Below, piece after piece: positions 46,342 to 55,642 of a stretch of DNA of 64,000 bases. Under the pieces are notes generated by a model. That model was not told where the DNA came from and did no database searches. It worked only from the letters and a program-made list of their open reading frames with translations. How positions within the stretch are numbered: position 1 is the stretch's first letter; every line of letters begins with the position of its first letter. The position numbers and the translations under genes are program-made. The DNA is from Clostridium scatologenes (GTDB taxonomy: Bacteria; Bacillota; Clostridia; Clostridiales; Clostridiaceae), in NCBI RefSeq assembly GCF_000968375.1, contig NZ_CP009933.1, positions 3,782,001-3,846,000 of the forward strand, given 5' to 3'.

Positions 46342-47529
46342 TTATTCGAATCTCAATGCTTCAATAGGACTTAACTTAGAAGCCTTATTAGCAGGGTATA
46401 CTCCAAAAACTATACCTACAAAAATAGAAAATAGAAATGCTTCTATTACCACATTATTAGATATTACAACAGATGTGTGAAAAAAAGTTTTCATTACATA
46501 AGCTGCTACATATCCACCTAAAACCCCTAAGATTCCTCCAAAAGTACTTATACCTGCAGATTCTAATAAGAATTGCATCAGAATAGTTTTTCTCTTGGCT
46601 CCAATGGCTTTTCTTATTCCTATTTCTTTTGTTCTTTCAACTACTGAAACAAGCATAATGTTCATAATTCCTATTCCACCAACAAGCAGAGATATAGCTG
46701 CTACTCCTGAAAGCATAGTAGTCATACTATCACTTGTTGAAGTAGCTGTTTCCAACAAACTAGACTGATCCATTATTCTATAGTTAGTATTTTGTGAGGA
46801 ATCACTGCTAAATTTATTGTTTAAAAATAACTGGAGATATCCTTTTGCTTCTGATATTGAATCCTGACTTTCTGCTTCCACATAAAAAGTTTTTATCTCT
46901 GAAATCTTAAATAGCCTTTGAACAACACTTAAAGGTACTATTATTTTATCATCTGGAGAATCTTGTCCACTACCACCTTGAGTAGCAAGAACGCCTACTA
47001 TGGAAAATATACTTCCGTTTATATTAATTTCTTCTCCAACAACATCCGTACTTCCAAACAAAGTATCTGCAGCATTTGTACCAATTACTGCAACTCTATA
47101 CCTGCTATCTACGTCATCTTGAGTAATAAATCTACCACTAGTTACGCCTAATTTTCTTATAGTTGCCGAACTTGGTACACATCCTTCAATAGAAGCTGTA
47201 GTACTCTTTGAACTTGATTGTGATTTTACTGTGGCATTTTGCTGTGACGCTGAAGGTGCTATATCCTTTATTCCTGGTTTCTTTTTAAGATCACTTAACT
47301 CACTATTTGTTACTGTTATACTTCTTCTTCCCATAATATTTACTGTTATAAGATTAGTTCCTAAACTTGAAATTTTAGAAGCTACGTCTTGTTTAGTTCC
47401 CTGCCCCATACCTACTAAAGCTATGACAGAAGTAATTCCTATTATTATGCCAAGCATAGTAAGGAAAGACCTCATCTTATTGGCTAAAACCGATGAAAAT
47501 GCCATTTTTATAAGTTTACTAAATTTCAT
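46342..47529 (-). CDS. MacB-type ABC transporter permease
   Basis: 395 residues with the MacB/FtsX layout: one N-terminal helix (about 15-40), a large extracellular MacB-PCD domain (about 45-265), and three C-terminal helices. The coupling loop has E-R-T-K-E-I-G-I-R-K-A-I-G-A and the end has P-A-N-K-A-S-K-L-S-P-I-E-A-L-R. The start abuts the ATPase stop codon, with the ribosome-binding site inside that gene. With the ATPase and adaptor it should export peptides, antibiotics or similar compounds (family inference). Confidence 0.92.
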   Translation of the reverse strand: MKFSKLIKMAFSSVLANKMRSFLTMLGIIIGITSVIALVGMGQGTKQDVASKISSLGTNLITVNIMGRRSITVTNSELSDLKKKPGIKDIAPSASQQNATVKSQSSSKSTTASIEGCVPSSATIRKLGVTSGRFITQDDVDSRYRVAVIGTNAADTLFGSTDVVGEEININGSIFSIVGVLATQGGSGQDSPDDKIIVPLSVVQRLFKISEIKTFYVEAESQDSISEAKGYLQLFLNNKFSSDSSQNTNYRIMDQSSLLETATSTSDSMTTMLSGVAAISLLVGGIGIMNIMLVSVVERTKEIGIRKAIGAKRKTILMQFLLESAGISTFGGILGVLGGYVAAYVMKTFFHTSVVISNNVVIEAFLFSIFVGIVFGVYPANKASKLSPIEALRFE

Positions 47530-48231
47530 TTAAATCACCTTACTATATTCACAATTTAATTCATCTGACTGAATATATCCATCTTTTACAGTTATTATTC
47601 TTTTTGCCTGATGTGCAATTTCATTATCATGAGTTATAAGTACAATTGTATTTCCTTCCTTATTTAATTCCTTAAGCATTTCAATAACTTCTTTCCCCGT
47701 TTTGCTATCCAATGCTCCTGTAGGTTCATCTGCCAATAATAACTCAGGCTCTGTAGCAAGAGCTCTTGCAATAGCAACTCTTTGTTTTTGTCCTCCTGAA
47801 AGTTCCGCAGGCTTATGTTTAATATGAGATATTAGCCCAACTCTTTCTAGTGACTTCAAAGCTTTTTCTTTCATTTCTTTATTGCTTAATCCTTGATATA
47901 TTAAAGGCAATTCCACATTACCTAGAACATTCATTTTAGGAAGAAGATTATAATTTTGAAATATAAAACCTATTTTTCTGTTACGAATCTCAGATAACTT
48001 ATTATCATTACAATTTGTATCTTCTCCATCGAGAATGTATTCCCCAGAGGTTGGAACATCCAAACAACCTATTATATTCATTAAAGTTGATTTACCTGCT
48101 CCAGAAGGCCCCACTATTGATACAAATTCACCTTTTTCTATATTTAAATTAACATCACTTAAAGCACTATATTCGCTGCTACCCATTTTATAGACTTTAT
48201 TAATATTCTTCATCTCTATAACAAGATTCAT
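47530..48231 (-). CDS. MacB/LolD-type ABC transporter ATPase
   Basis: 233 residues with a complete set of ATPase motifs: Walker A G-P-S-G-A-G-K-S-T (about 40-48), Q-loop F-Q-N-Y-N-L-L-P, signature L-S-G-G-Q-K-Q-R-V-A, Walker B L-L-L-A-D-E-P-T-G-A-L-D, and the switch His in L-I-T-H-D. It belongs to the type VII/MacB-like group that works with FtsX-like permeases. Middle gene of a three-gene operon, 28 bases after the adaptor gene. Confidence 0.95.
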   Translation of the reverse strand: MNLVIEMKNINKVYKMGSSEYSALSDVNLNIEKGEFVSIVGPSGAGKSTLMNIIGCLDVPTSGEYILDGEDTNCNDNKLSEIRNRKIGFIFQNYNLLPKMNVLGNVELPLIYQGLSNKEMKEKALKSLERVGLISHIKHKPAELSGGQKQRVAIARALATEPELLLADEPTGALDSKTGKEVIEMLKELNKEGNTIVLITHDNEIAHQAKRIITVKDGYIQSDELNCEYSKVI

Positions 48232-48259
48232 ATTCTACCTCCATTAAACTACATATTCG

Positions 48260-49648
48260 TTAATTTCGTGGCATTCCTCCTCCACCAGACATTCCTGCAC
48301 CTGGCATTCCGCCTTGTTGATTGATTCTATTCTTATTTGACTTGCTATTGCTATTTGTATTAGTAGTTTGTGTAAGTTCTGTCATAACAATTTCATTCTC
48401 TTTAAGTCCACTGGTTATTTCAATTAAAGTTTTATTTTTAAGTCCTGTTTTTACTTCTACAAGCTTTCCCGGCCTTAAATTATTAGAAGCTTTTCTATTA
48501 GATGAAGCTGATCTACTTGTTTGTTCAGAAACCATAACATATTTCTTTCCATTCTTTTCTGTAATAGCTTCCACTGGAACTGTTAATGCATCTGTTTTAT
48601 TTTGTACTTCAATACTAACATTTGCATTCATTCCTATTTTCACATTCTCTGGGTCATCTATAGTCACAACTACACTATAAGTTGTTACATTATTGGTAGT
48701 TGTCCCACTTTGTGATATAGATTCAACACTGCCCTTAAAAGTTTTATCTTTAATATCATCCAATTTTATTGTAGCTGTTTGTCCTACCTTTACTTGGTTA
48801 ATATCCAATTCATCTACAGCTAGTGTCACTCTCATTTTAGATGTATCTGATATAGTAGCAATAAGCTTTTCATTTGTTACTATTTCACCATTTTTAACAT
48901 TTAATACTGTTACTATTCCACTTATAGGAGTAGTTATTGTAGATTTAGCTAAATTAGCTTGCTTGTCACTTAAATTTTTTTGTGCCAGCTTGATATCATT
49001 TTCTTTTTGAGCAATAGTGTTGTTTAAAGTTTTAGCATCAAGTCTAAATAATATATCTCCTTTATTAACGCTTTGACCAGCCGATACACAAACTTCTGCT
49101 ACTTTTCCACTAGAAGGAAATGGAACAGCTGTTTCATACGAATTATCAGTTCCTACAGTTATCATAGCCATTCCGCCATAAGTAAACTTTATGGAACTAA
49201 CCTCATCTCCAGCTCCTGCATACACTGCTCTTACTTTTCCACTTATGGGAGCCTTTACTACAAGATCATCTAACTGATTTTTCAATGCTTGCAGTTCTAA
49301 ATAACTGTGTTGCAATGAAATTTGTGCACTATCCACTGCTTGTTGAGTTGTACTGTCATCAATCTTACAAAATAAATCACCTTTATTAACAGCAGCACCT
49401 AATTTTGCTGTCATTCCATCTACTGTACCAGTGTTAGATGAAAAAACATTTACTTCATTTACTCCTGTAACAGCACCTGTAGCTTCTACAGTAATATCCA
49501 GATTAGTTTTTGTTGCCTTTGATAAAGAATATTTAGTAGATGACAGTACATTTTTAGATGTACTTTTTTTATATGCATAATATCCTCCGAAACCAACTAT
49601 AATTATTAAAACTATTACAGCCGATATTTTTAAAATCTTTTCTTTCAT
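48260..49648 (-). CDS. Membrane-fusion (HlyD/MacA-type) efflux adaptor
   Basis: 462 residues: N-terminal anchor helix (about 7-26), barrel-sandwich/lipoyl halves (about 60-90 and 235-280, V-K-A-P-I-S-G-K-V and I-T-T-P-I-S-G-I-V), a helical hairpin around 205-235, a beta-barrel domain and a C-terminal membrane-proximal domain. The last 30 residues are Asn/Ser-rich followed by G-G-M-P-G-A-G-M-S-G-G-G-G. A second lipoyl-like unit (about 100-170) seems duplicated. GGAGG lies 11 bases before the ATG. It diverges from the two-component genes, which probably control it. Confidence 0.9.
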   Translation of the reverse strand: MKEKILKISAVIVLIIIVGFGGYYAYKKSTSKNVLSSTKYSLSKATKTNLDITVEATGAVTGVNEVNVFSSNTGTVDGMTAKLGAAVNKGDLFCKIDDSTTQQAVDSAQISLQHSYLELQALKNQLDDLVVKAPISGKVRAVYAGAGDEVSSIKFTYGGMAMITVGTDNSYETAVPFPSSGKVAEVCVSAGQSVNKGDILFRLDAKTLNNTIAQKENDIKLAQKNLSDKQANLAKSTITTPISGIVTVLNVKNGEIVTNEKLIATISDTSKMRVTLAVDELDINQVKVGQTATIKLDDIKDKTFKGSVESISQSGTTTNNVTTYSVVVTIDDPENVKIGMNANVSIEVQNKTDALTVPVEAITEKNGKKYVMVSEQTSRSASSNRKASNNLRPGKLVEVKTGLKNKTLIEITSGLKENEIVMTELTQTTNTNSNSKSNKNRINQQGGMPGAGMSGGGGMPRN

Positions 49649-49767
49649 GCTCAGAAACCTCCAAATCTAGTTTATCGTCACTATCATTTCCTTAATTTGA
49701 ATCTTAATTATACTAAGTCATTTTTATCCACATTTTAATTCTACTCTAATAGCTTTATATAAATCTT

Positions 49768-49794
49768 GGCAAAATTGCGGCAAAATTGCGGCAA
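49768..49794 (+). promoter_or_regulatory. 11-base direct repeats between efflux and regulator operons
   Basis: GGCAAAATTGC occurs at 49768 and 49779 and GGCAA again at 49790, exactly one helical turn apart. PhoB/OmpR-type response regulators bind such 11-base-spaced half-sites, and one is encoded 72 bases downstream, so this is a candidate operator for the divergent operons. The binding itself is inferred. Confidence 0.5.
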
Positions 49795-49865
49795 CTATAA
49801 ATACCAAACAATTTCAAATGATATTACAACACGCTTATGTTAAAATTGATTAAGAGGTGAGTTAA

Positions 49866-50564
49866 TTGAATAAAAAACTAATATATATTGGCGATGATGA
49901 AGTTAACATTTGCAACATAATAAAGTCTTTTCTTATCAAAGAAGGTTTCGAAGTAGAAGCATTTAATGATGGCCTTTCTATTGTTGAAGCTTTCAATACT
50001 AAAGAACCAGATATGATCATACTAGATATTATGATGCCTGAAATGGACGGATTTTCGCTTTGTTCATTAATCCGCCAAAAAAGCTGCATTCCAATAATAA
50101 TAGTATCTGCTAAAGATACAGAACCTGATAAAATAGCAGGCCTGACTTTAGGCTGTGACGATTATCTTACTAAACCTTTTAGCCCTATGGAACTCATAGC
50201 TAGAATTAAAAGTATTTTTCGTAGAATTGAATTAGATAAAAAGCAACATATTGAAGATAACAAAATTATTAATATTGGAGATATTTCTGTAAATATTAAT
50301 ATAAAAGAAATACATTTTCATGGAAAGAATGTAGGCCTTACAGGTATGGAATTTTCATTCATTTATTACCTTATAACAAACAAAAATAGAGCAGTAAGCC
50401 GAAGTGAACTATTAGATAAAGTTTGGGGATTCCAAAATGATGTAGAAACTAGGGCTACTGATGATATGGTAAAAAGAATTAGAAAAAAACTGCTAAATGC
50501 TGGTTCTTGTTTAAAAATTGATACCGTATGGGGTTTTGGCTTTAAAATACAATTTAAGGAATGA
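49866..50564 (+). CDS. OmpR/PhoB-family response regulator
   Basis: 232 residues: receiver domain (1-120) with I-G-D-D-E-V-N-I at the acidic pocket (family norm D-D-E), phospho-Asp in I-I-L-D-I-M-M-P-E-M-D-G (about 56), S-A-K-D and K-P-F-S-P; then a winged-helix DNA-binding domain (about 135-232) with L-T-G-M-E-F-S-F-I, S-R-S-E-L-L-D-K-V-W-G and the terminal V-W-G-F-G-F-K-I. The frame opens with TTG at 49866 after GAGGTGAG. It probably regulates the divergent efflux operon. Confidence 0.93.
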   Translation: MNKKLIYIGDDEVNICNIIKSFLIKEGFEVEAFNDGLSIVEAFNTKEPDMIILDIMMPEMDGFSLCSLIRQKSCIPIIIVSAKDTEPDKIAGLTLGCDDYLTKPFSPMELIARIKSIFRRIELDKKQHIEDNKIINIGDISVNINIKEIHFHGKNVGLTGMEFSFIYYLITNKNRAVSRSELLDKVWGFQNDVETRATDDMVKRIRKKLLNAGSCLKIDTVWGFGFKIQFKE

Positions 50565-50568
50565 TATT

Positions 50569-52020
50569 ATGAAAAAAACTACAATTAAATGGAAAATTTT
50601 TAAATATAATATTATTATAATTATTATGTTAATTACACTAACTACAATAATATTTAATATTGCTATTCGCCTATATTTTGAAAAAGATTTATTTATACAA
50701 TTAAATAAAATTGCATCAAATACTGAACGCATAGCCCTAAAACATGGTCCAGACTTTTTTGTAAAATCGGAAAAAGTTCCACCACCACCTCCTTCACCTC
50801 AAAACAGTAGTAGCCTTATACATTTTTACTTTATGCTAGATCGTTCATTAAAAGATTCTCTTACTGTTTTAAATGCAAATTATATTTTACTTGATAAATC
50901 TAAAAATATATTAACTCCTTTTCCAAGAGAATCATCTGTAAATTCAGCTGATATATTAAAACAAATAAATGAGACTGCAAGTAAATCAAAAAAACTTAGT
51001 TCTAAAAATTATTTGAACTTTTATTCATCTGGTACTGAATATATAGCACTAGTTAAACCTGTATCTGAAAAAAATTCCTTTGGATTAGGATGGATAATCA
51101 TATATTCAAGCATTGAAAAAGTAAAACAATTACAAATTGGAATAAATATTATTCTTTCAATTATTTTAATTTTTTCATCATTAATTATTTTAATTTTTTC
51201 ATCTATTTTATCAAAAAAAATATCCTCTCCATTTTCTACATTAAGCCAGCATATAAGATCCATAGCTGAAAGAAATTTTGATGAAAAAATCAATATGTCT
51301 GTGGATGATGAATTACGGGAATTTGTAAACAACATCAACATTATGTCTGAAAAACTAGAAATATATGATAAAGCACAAAAAACCTTTTTTCAAAATGCCT
51401 CTCATGAATTTAGAACTCCACTTATGTCAATACAAAGTTATGCTGAAGGCATAAAATATAAAGTAGTTGAAACTGATGAAGCTGCTGATATTATAATTGA
51501 TGAAACAAAACGATTAACTCGCTTAGTTGAAGATTTGCTTTACTTATCCAGACTTAATACAATAGATGATAATTATCACTATAATAATTTAGATTTTAAC
51601 GATTTAATAAAAAGTTGTGTTCGTCGCATGAATACTATTACTGTAAATAATAATATAAAAATTATTCTAAACAACATAGATAAAAAGATTGAAATAAGTG
51701 CAGATGAAGAAAAGCTTTCTCGAGCAATTGCTAATATATTAAGCAATTGTATAAGATATGCATCCAGTGCTGTTATATTAACAATTAAAGTTATAGATAG
51801 TAAAATACTCTTAACTATATCTGATGATGGAGTAGGTTTTCAAAAAAATGATCTTCCTAATATATTCGAAAGATTTTATAAAGGTAAAAAAGGTAATTTT
51901 GGCTTAGGATTGCCTATCAGCAAAAATATTATTGAAAAACATAATGGAAAAATCATCGCTAAAAATTCTGATTCAGGAGCACTATTTATAATTGAATTGC
52001 CATTAATCAAAATCACCTAG
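50569..52020 (+). CDS. Sensor histidine kinase of the efflux locus
   Basis: 483 residues. Two helices (about 10-32 and 190-213) bound an extracellular domain containing a short polyproline tract (V-P-P-P-P-P-S-P). HAMP follows, then HisKA with F-Q-N-A-S-H-E-F-R-T-P (His near 277), and HATPase with N-I-L-S-N-C-I, D-D-G-V-G-F, F-E-R-F-Y-K-G and G-L-G-L-P-I. The start is the ATG after AAGGAATG, four bases after the regulator stop; a longer in-frame start inside the regulator is rejected. Confidence 0.93.
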   Translation: MKKTTIKWKIFKYNIIIIIMLITLTTIIFNIAIRLYFEKDLFIQLNKIASNTERIALKHGPDFFVKSEKVPPPPPSPQNSSSLIHFYFMLDRSLKDSLTVLNANYILLDKSKNILTPFPRESSVNSADILKQINETASKSKKLSSKNYLNFYSSGTEYIALVKPVSEKNSFGLGWIIIYSSIEKVKQLQIGINIILSIILIFSSLIILIFSSILSKKISSPFSTLSQHIRSIAERNFDEKINMSVDDELREFVNNINIMSEKLEIYDKAQKTFFQNASHEFRTPLMSIQSYAEGIKYKVVETDEAADIIIDETKRLTRLVEDLLYLSRLNTIDDNYHYNNLDFNDLIKSCVRRMNTITVNNNIKIILNNIDKKIEISADEEKLSRAIANILSNCIRYASSAVILTIKVIDSKILLTISDDGVGFQKNDLPNIFERFYKGKKGNFGLGLPISKNIIEKHNGKIIAKNSDSGALFIIELPLIKIT

Positions 52021-52051
52021 GTTTCGTAATTTATAATTGATTAAATACTAT

Positions 52052-52082
52052 AGAGGAAGATAAAGACATCTTCCTCTTTTTG
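52052..52082 (+). terminator. Terminator of the two-component operon
   Basis: AGAGGAAGAT and ATCTTCCTCT form a perfect ten-base stem with a six-base loop, followed by TTTTTG, 32 bases after the kinase stop. Confidence 0.92.
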
Positions 52083-52093
52083 TAAATTCTTCA

Positions 52094-52378
52094 CTAATTA
52101 GAACTTTGGGACGTTTGGCTACTACTGCTTGAAGTTGATTGTCCATTGTTTTTTTGAGGCATATTAGCACTTATCTTTTGCATAACTACATCTGCTTGAG
52201 CTTGAGTGATAACTCCATCAGTTACCAGTTTGCTTAAAGGGCTTTTACCTTTATTCTGATCGTTTCCTTGTGAGCTAGCTTGTCCATTTGATTGCTGATT
52301 GCTTTGTTGATTTTGATTATTGTTCTGACCATTATCTTGTGGTGGTTTGCTAATACCAACGGCTTTATATAATGATTC
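52094..52378 (-). pseudogene. 5'-truncated remnant or in-frame tail behind an MCP stop codon
   Basis: The reading frame of the upstream chemoreceptor stays open for 94 codons past its TAG. It encodes E-S-L-Y-K-A-V-G-I-S-K-P-P-Q, then a Gln/Asn/Ser-rich stretch, then L-V-T-D-G-V-I-T-Q-A-Q-A-D-V-V-M-Q-K-I and a Ser-rich end. The T-D-G-V-I-T-Q-A-Q-A-D motif is like that of small secreted clostridial proteins found near efflux loci. No ATG, GTG or TTG start with a ribosome-binding site lies before the motif, so it is most simply a gene that lost its 5' end. A read-through tail cannot be excluded. Confidence 0.6.
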
Positions 52379-54097
52379 CTAATTTATTTTAAAATTGTCC
52401 ATAATTACTGATAGCTTTTCTGCCCCTTCTGCATTTTTATCAACTTCTTGTGTTATAAGCATATTTTTATCATTTACTGCAGATACACCCTCTGCTATTT
52501 CTCCTGAAGCTTTTGCAACTTCACCTACAGAAACAGCAACTTCCTCCATACTTTTCACAATTTGATCTACAGCACTAGAAATACTTTCTGAAACTTCCGA
52601 AAAATTTTCCACTATAGATTTAACAGTACTTCCATCATTTTTATATTGTTTACTTATCTCTATTAAATTTCCATAATCCTTTAAAACATCACTTTCAATA
52701 AACACTAGAACTTCCTTAGATGAATTAGACAGTTCTTCTACAGCAGTTAAAACCTTTTTAACATTAGTTTGTATTTCAACAACTGCGTTAGATGATTCCT
52801 CTGCAAGTTTACGTACTTCTTCTGCAACTACCGCGAATCCCTTTCCATGTTCTCCTGCACGTGCAGCTTCTATAGCTGCATTTAATGATAATAAATTTGT
52901 TTGTTCTGCTATATCTAAAATGCTATTAGCCATTTCTGAAATATTTTTAACTACTTTAGAATCTTCTATAGCTTTTTCTAATTTATCTTTAGCATACTTA
53001 TAAATCTTTTCTGCATTTTCCTTAGCCTGTGAAGAACTTTTATTTATATCATCAGCTTTTTTTTCTATTGCAATAGCAATATTTAGTCCTTCTTTAGCCT
53101 TTTCAGCTGAAATATTTACTTCTTCCTTTACTGTAGTTGCCATTGATGTCACTTCTTCTGACGATGCTGCAGACTCTTGCATTCCTGCTGATATTTGCTC
53201 TGTAGATGCTGATATACTTTGAACCTGAGAATTTACCTCTTCAAACATTTTTACCGTTCTATTTACACTTTCAGTTGTACTTTCACTCTGATTTTTCACT
53301 TCAACTATTGTCCCTTTTAAAACCTTTATAGCATCATTTAATGCCTTAACTGTTTGTCCAATTTCATCATTTGCATGAACTTCTATTTCAAAATTAAAAT
53401 TTCCCTGTGCTAATTTATTTGCTGCTCCTAATAACTCTTTCATCTGCGATTTTATACTTTTAATAATAACATATGAAAATACAACAATTAAAATTAAACA
53501 TGCAATACCAATAATAATCATCAATTGTATAACTTTTTGTGAAGAAGCATTAGCCTCTGCTCCTTGTTGTTTTGATATTTCATCTTGGAAATCTACCATA
53601 CTTTGAATATTAGAAATCAATACATTTTGAGGTTTCTCCATTTTATTAAACATAGTCAATAATTCTTCATTAGTTACACCAATTCTCATTCCATTTTTTA
53701 TAGTATCATTAACAATTGGAATAATATCTTCTTTACTAGATTTCATTTTATCAAATATTTCTTTACCTTTTTGTGTAGAAAGTAATTTTTGCAATTCATT
53801 TTGTGCATTTTCATATTGTGATAAATTTTCATCTATTTCTTTTTTCTTTGAAGTCATGTAATTTGTATCATTACTAACTCCAATATCTCTAACGTCTATT
53901 GCTATTCTATTAATATATCCTCTCATATCAGTGGCTAATTTTATTTTTCTATTGTTTACATTAATCATTTGATATAATAATGTATTTGATTCCTTAAGTT
54001 TAACTATAGATGCAGTTGAAATGATAATAAGCATAACCATCATAATACCAAAACTAAATAAAAGCTTGCTTGTTAGTTTTACCTTTTTTAAATTCAT
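52379..54097 (-). CDS. Methyl-accepting chemotaxis protein
   Basis: 572 residues: first helix (about 12-32), extracellular four-helix-bundle-like sensor (about 33-188), second helix (about 190-212), HAMP (about 213-265), and the methyl-accepting domain with the tip Q-T-N-L-L-S-L-N-A-A-I-E-A-A-R-A-G-E-H-G-K-G near 410. It ends with D-N-F-K-I-N and a TAG, a normal place for an MCP to stop. GAGGGGTGA precedes the ATG. The same frame continues into the remnant downstream. Confidence 0.92.
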   Translation of the reverse strand: MNLKKVKLTSKLLFSFGIMMVMLIIISTASIVKLKESNTLLYQMINVNNRKIKLATDMRGYINRIAIDVRDIGVSNDTNYMTSKKKEIDENLSQYENAQNELQKLLSTQKGKEIFDKMKSSKEDIIPIVNDTIKNGMRIGVTNEELLTMFNKMEKPQNVLISNIQSMVDFQDEISKQQGAEANASSQKVIQLMIIIGIACLILIVVFSYVIIKSIKSQMKELLGAANKLAQGNFNFEIEVHANDEIGQTVKALNDAIKVLKGTIVEVKNQSESTTESVNRTVKMFEEVNSQVQSISASTEQISAGMQESAASSEEVTSMATTVKEEVNISAEKAKEGLNIAIAIEKKADDINKSSSQAKENAEKIYKYAKDKLEKAIEDSKVVKNISEMANSILDIAEQTNLLSLNAAIEAARAGEHGKGFAVVAEEVRKLAEESSNAVVEIQTNVKKVLTAVEELSNSSKEVLVFIESDVLKDYGNLIEISKQYKNDGSTVKSIVENFSEVSESISSAVDQIVKSMEEVAVSVGEVAKASGEIAEGVSAVNDKNMLITQEVDKNAEGAEKLSVIMDNFKIN

Positions 54098-54394
54098 AAC
54101 TTCACCCCTCTTATAAAAATTATATACATATATATCGACTGTTTATTTTGTAAATTAACATTATTTTTAAATATATGTACTATTTTATATGAAAATTTTT
54201 TTAAAAATGTAATTTTACTAAATCATATTTAATAATTTAACATTTCTTACTAATATGTGAAACTTATTTATATTTAGTCATAATATTGAAAAAATTATGT
54301 ATATTAATCTTTACTGCCAATGAATTTTATTGCAAATTTTTATATGCCATGCAATAATTACTATATAAAGCATTTATGCGGAGGTGAAATATTA

Positions 54395-55603
54395 ATGGAT
54401 ATATTTGTAGCAAGACAACCTATCTTTAACAAAAATAATAAAGTCATAGCATATGAATTACTTTTTAGAAATAGCTATGATAATAAATATACAAATGAAG
54501 ATGGCGATACTGCTACTTTAAATGTAATAAATAGTTTGTATACTCTAGGAATAGATAATGTTACAAATGGAAAAAATGTTTTCATTAATTTTACTGAAAA
54601 CTTGTTGAATCATGATTTTATTGCATTATTGCCTCCTAATATTGTAACAATTGAAATATTAGAAGATGTTTATCCAAGTAAAAAAATCATATTGGAATGT
54701 AAAAAATTGAAGAAACAAGGTTATACCATTGCTCTTGATGATTTTATATTTGATGAAAAACACATCAATCTTATACAGATTGCTGATATTGTAAAGGTGG
54801 ATTTCTCCATAACTAAAGGATATGAAAGAAAAAATATAATAAAAAAAGTAAACTCAAATAATATTAAATTTCTTGCAGAAAAAGTTGAGACTATAGATGA
54901 ATTTAATGAAGCAAAATCATTAGGATATTCATATTTTCAGGGTTACTATTTTAGTAAACCTATAATACTTTCTGGAAAAGATATTCCACATGATAAACTT
55001 ATTAATTTTAAGATCTTAAAAGAATTAACTAATGAAAACCTTGATATTGAGGGTTTAGAAAAGCTCATATTAATAGATATTTCTCTTTCCTTTAAATTAT
55101 TAAGATTAGTAAACTCAACCGCATTTTCATTAAAAAACAAAGTAAACTCAATAAAGCAAGCCATTTCATTACTTGGAGAAAGAGAAATAAAAAAATGGAT
55201 ATATGTAGTTATAATACGTTCTCTAGCAGAAAATAAACCAAATGAATTAATAAATTGTACACTTATTAGAGCTAAATTTGCAGAATTACTATGTATTAGA
55301 ATGGGGTTAAAATACAAAAGCTATAGTTCATATATTACAGGTTTACTTTCTTTTATTGATGTAATCTTAAATCAACCCATTGAAATAATAATAGAAGATT
55401 TGTGCTTATCAGTTGAAATTAAAGATGCTCTATTAAATAAAGAAAATATATTAAGTTCAATAATTAAATTAATAACTTTTTATGAAAAAGGACTTTGGGA
55501 TAAGGTAGATTTATATTCCAAAAAATTAAATGTTAGTGATCAAGATTTATCAATATGCTATTTTGAATCCTTAAATTGGTTAAAACAACTTAATGGCTAT
55601 TAA
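54395..55603 (+). CDS. EAL-HDOD (YuxH-type) signalling protein
   Basis: 402 residues. The N-terminal EAL-like domain (about 1-200) starts D-I-F-V-A-R-Q-P-I-F-N, and the signature E-A-L is Y-E-L-L, as in the group that lacks phosphodiesterase activity. The HDOD domain follows (about 200-390; L-L-R-L-V-N-S, I-K-Q-A-I-S-L-L-G). Such proteins act in c-di-GMP or stress signalling through protein contacts. The ATG behind GGAGGTG is chosen over a start 25 codons upstream that lacks a site. The 54098-54394 gap shows no gene. Confidence 0.88.
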   Translation: MDIFVARQPIFNKNNKVIAYELLFRNSYDNKYTNEDGDTATLNVINSLYTLGIDNVTNGKNVFINFTENLLNHDFIALLPPNIVTIEILEDVYPSKKIILECKKLKKQGYTIALDDFIFDEKHINLIQIADIVKVDFSITKGYERKNIIKKVNSNNIKFLAEKVETIDEFNEAKSLGYSYFQGYYFSKPIILSGKDIPHDKLINFKILKELTNENLDIEGLEKLILIDISLSFKLLRLVNSTAFSLKNKVNSIKQAISLLGEREIKKWIYVVIIRSLAENKPNELINCTLIRAKFAELLCIRMGLKYKSYSSYITGLLSFIDVILNQPIEIIIEDLCLSVEIKDALLNKENILSSIIKLITFYEKGLWDKVDLYSKKLNVSDQDLSICYFESLNWLKQLNGY

Positions 55604-55635
55604 GTTTTACCTTATAGCCACTATTTTTGCTTTTA
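55594..55635 (+). terminator. Terminator overlapping the end of the EAL-HDOD gene
   Basis: TGGCTAT (55594-55600) pairs with ATAGCCA (55614-55620), followed by CTATTTTTGCTTTT. The 5' arm includes the last codons of the gene; moaA ends just beyond, in the opposite direction. Confidence 0.6.
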
Positions 55636-55642
55636 TTCTTTT

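Noticed and set aside
52094..52381. Pyrrolysine-type decoding of the TAG behind the MCP
   Set aside because: The stop falls at a normal MCP end and many other genes here use TAG or TAA normally. No evidence for a suppressor tRNA exists in the window, so a 5'-truncated remnant is preferred.
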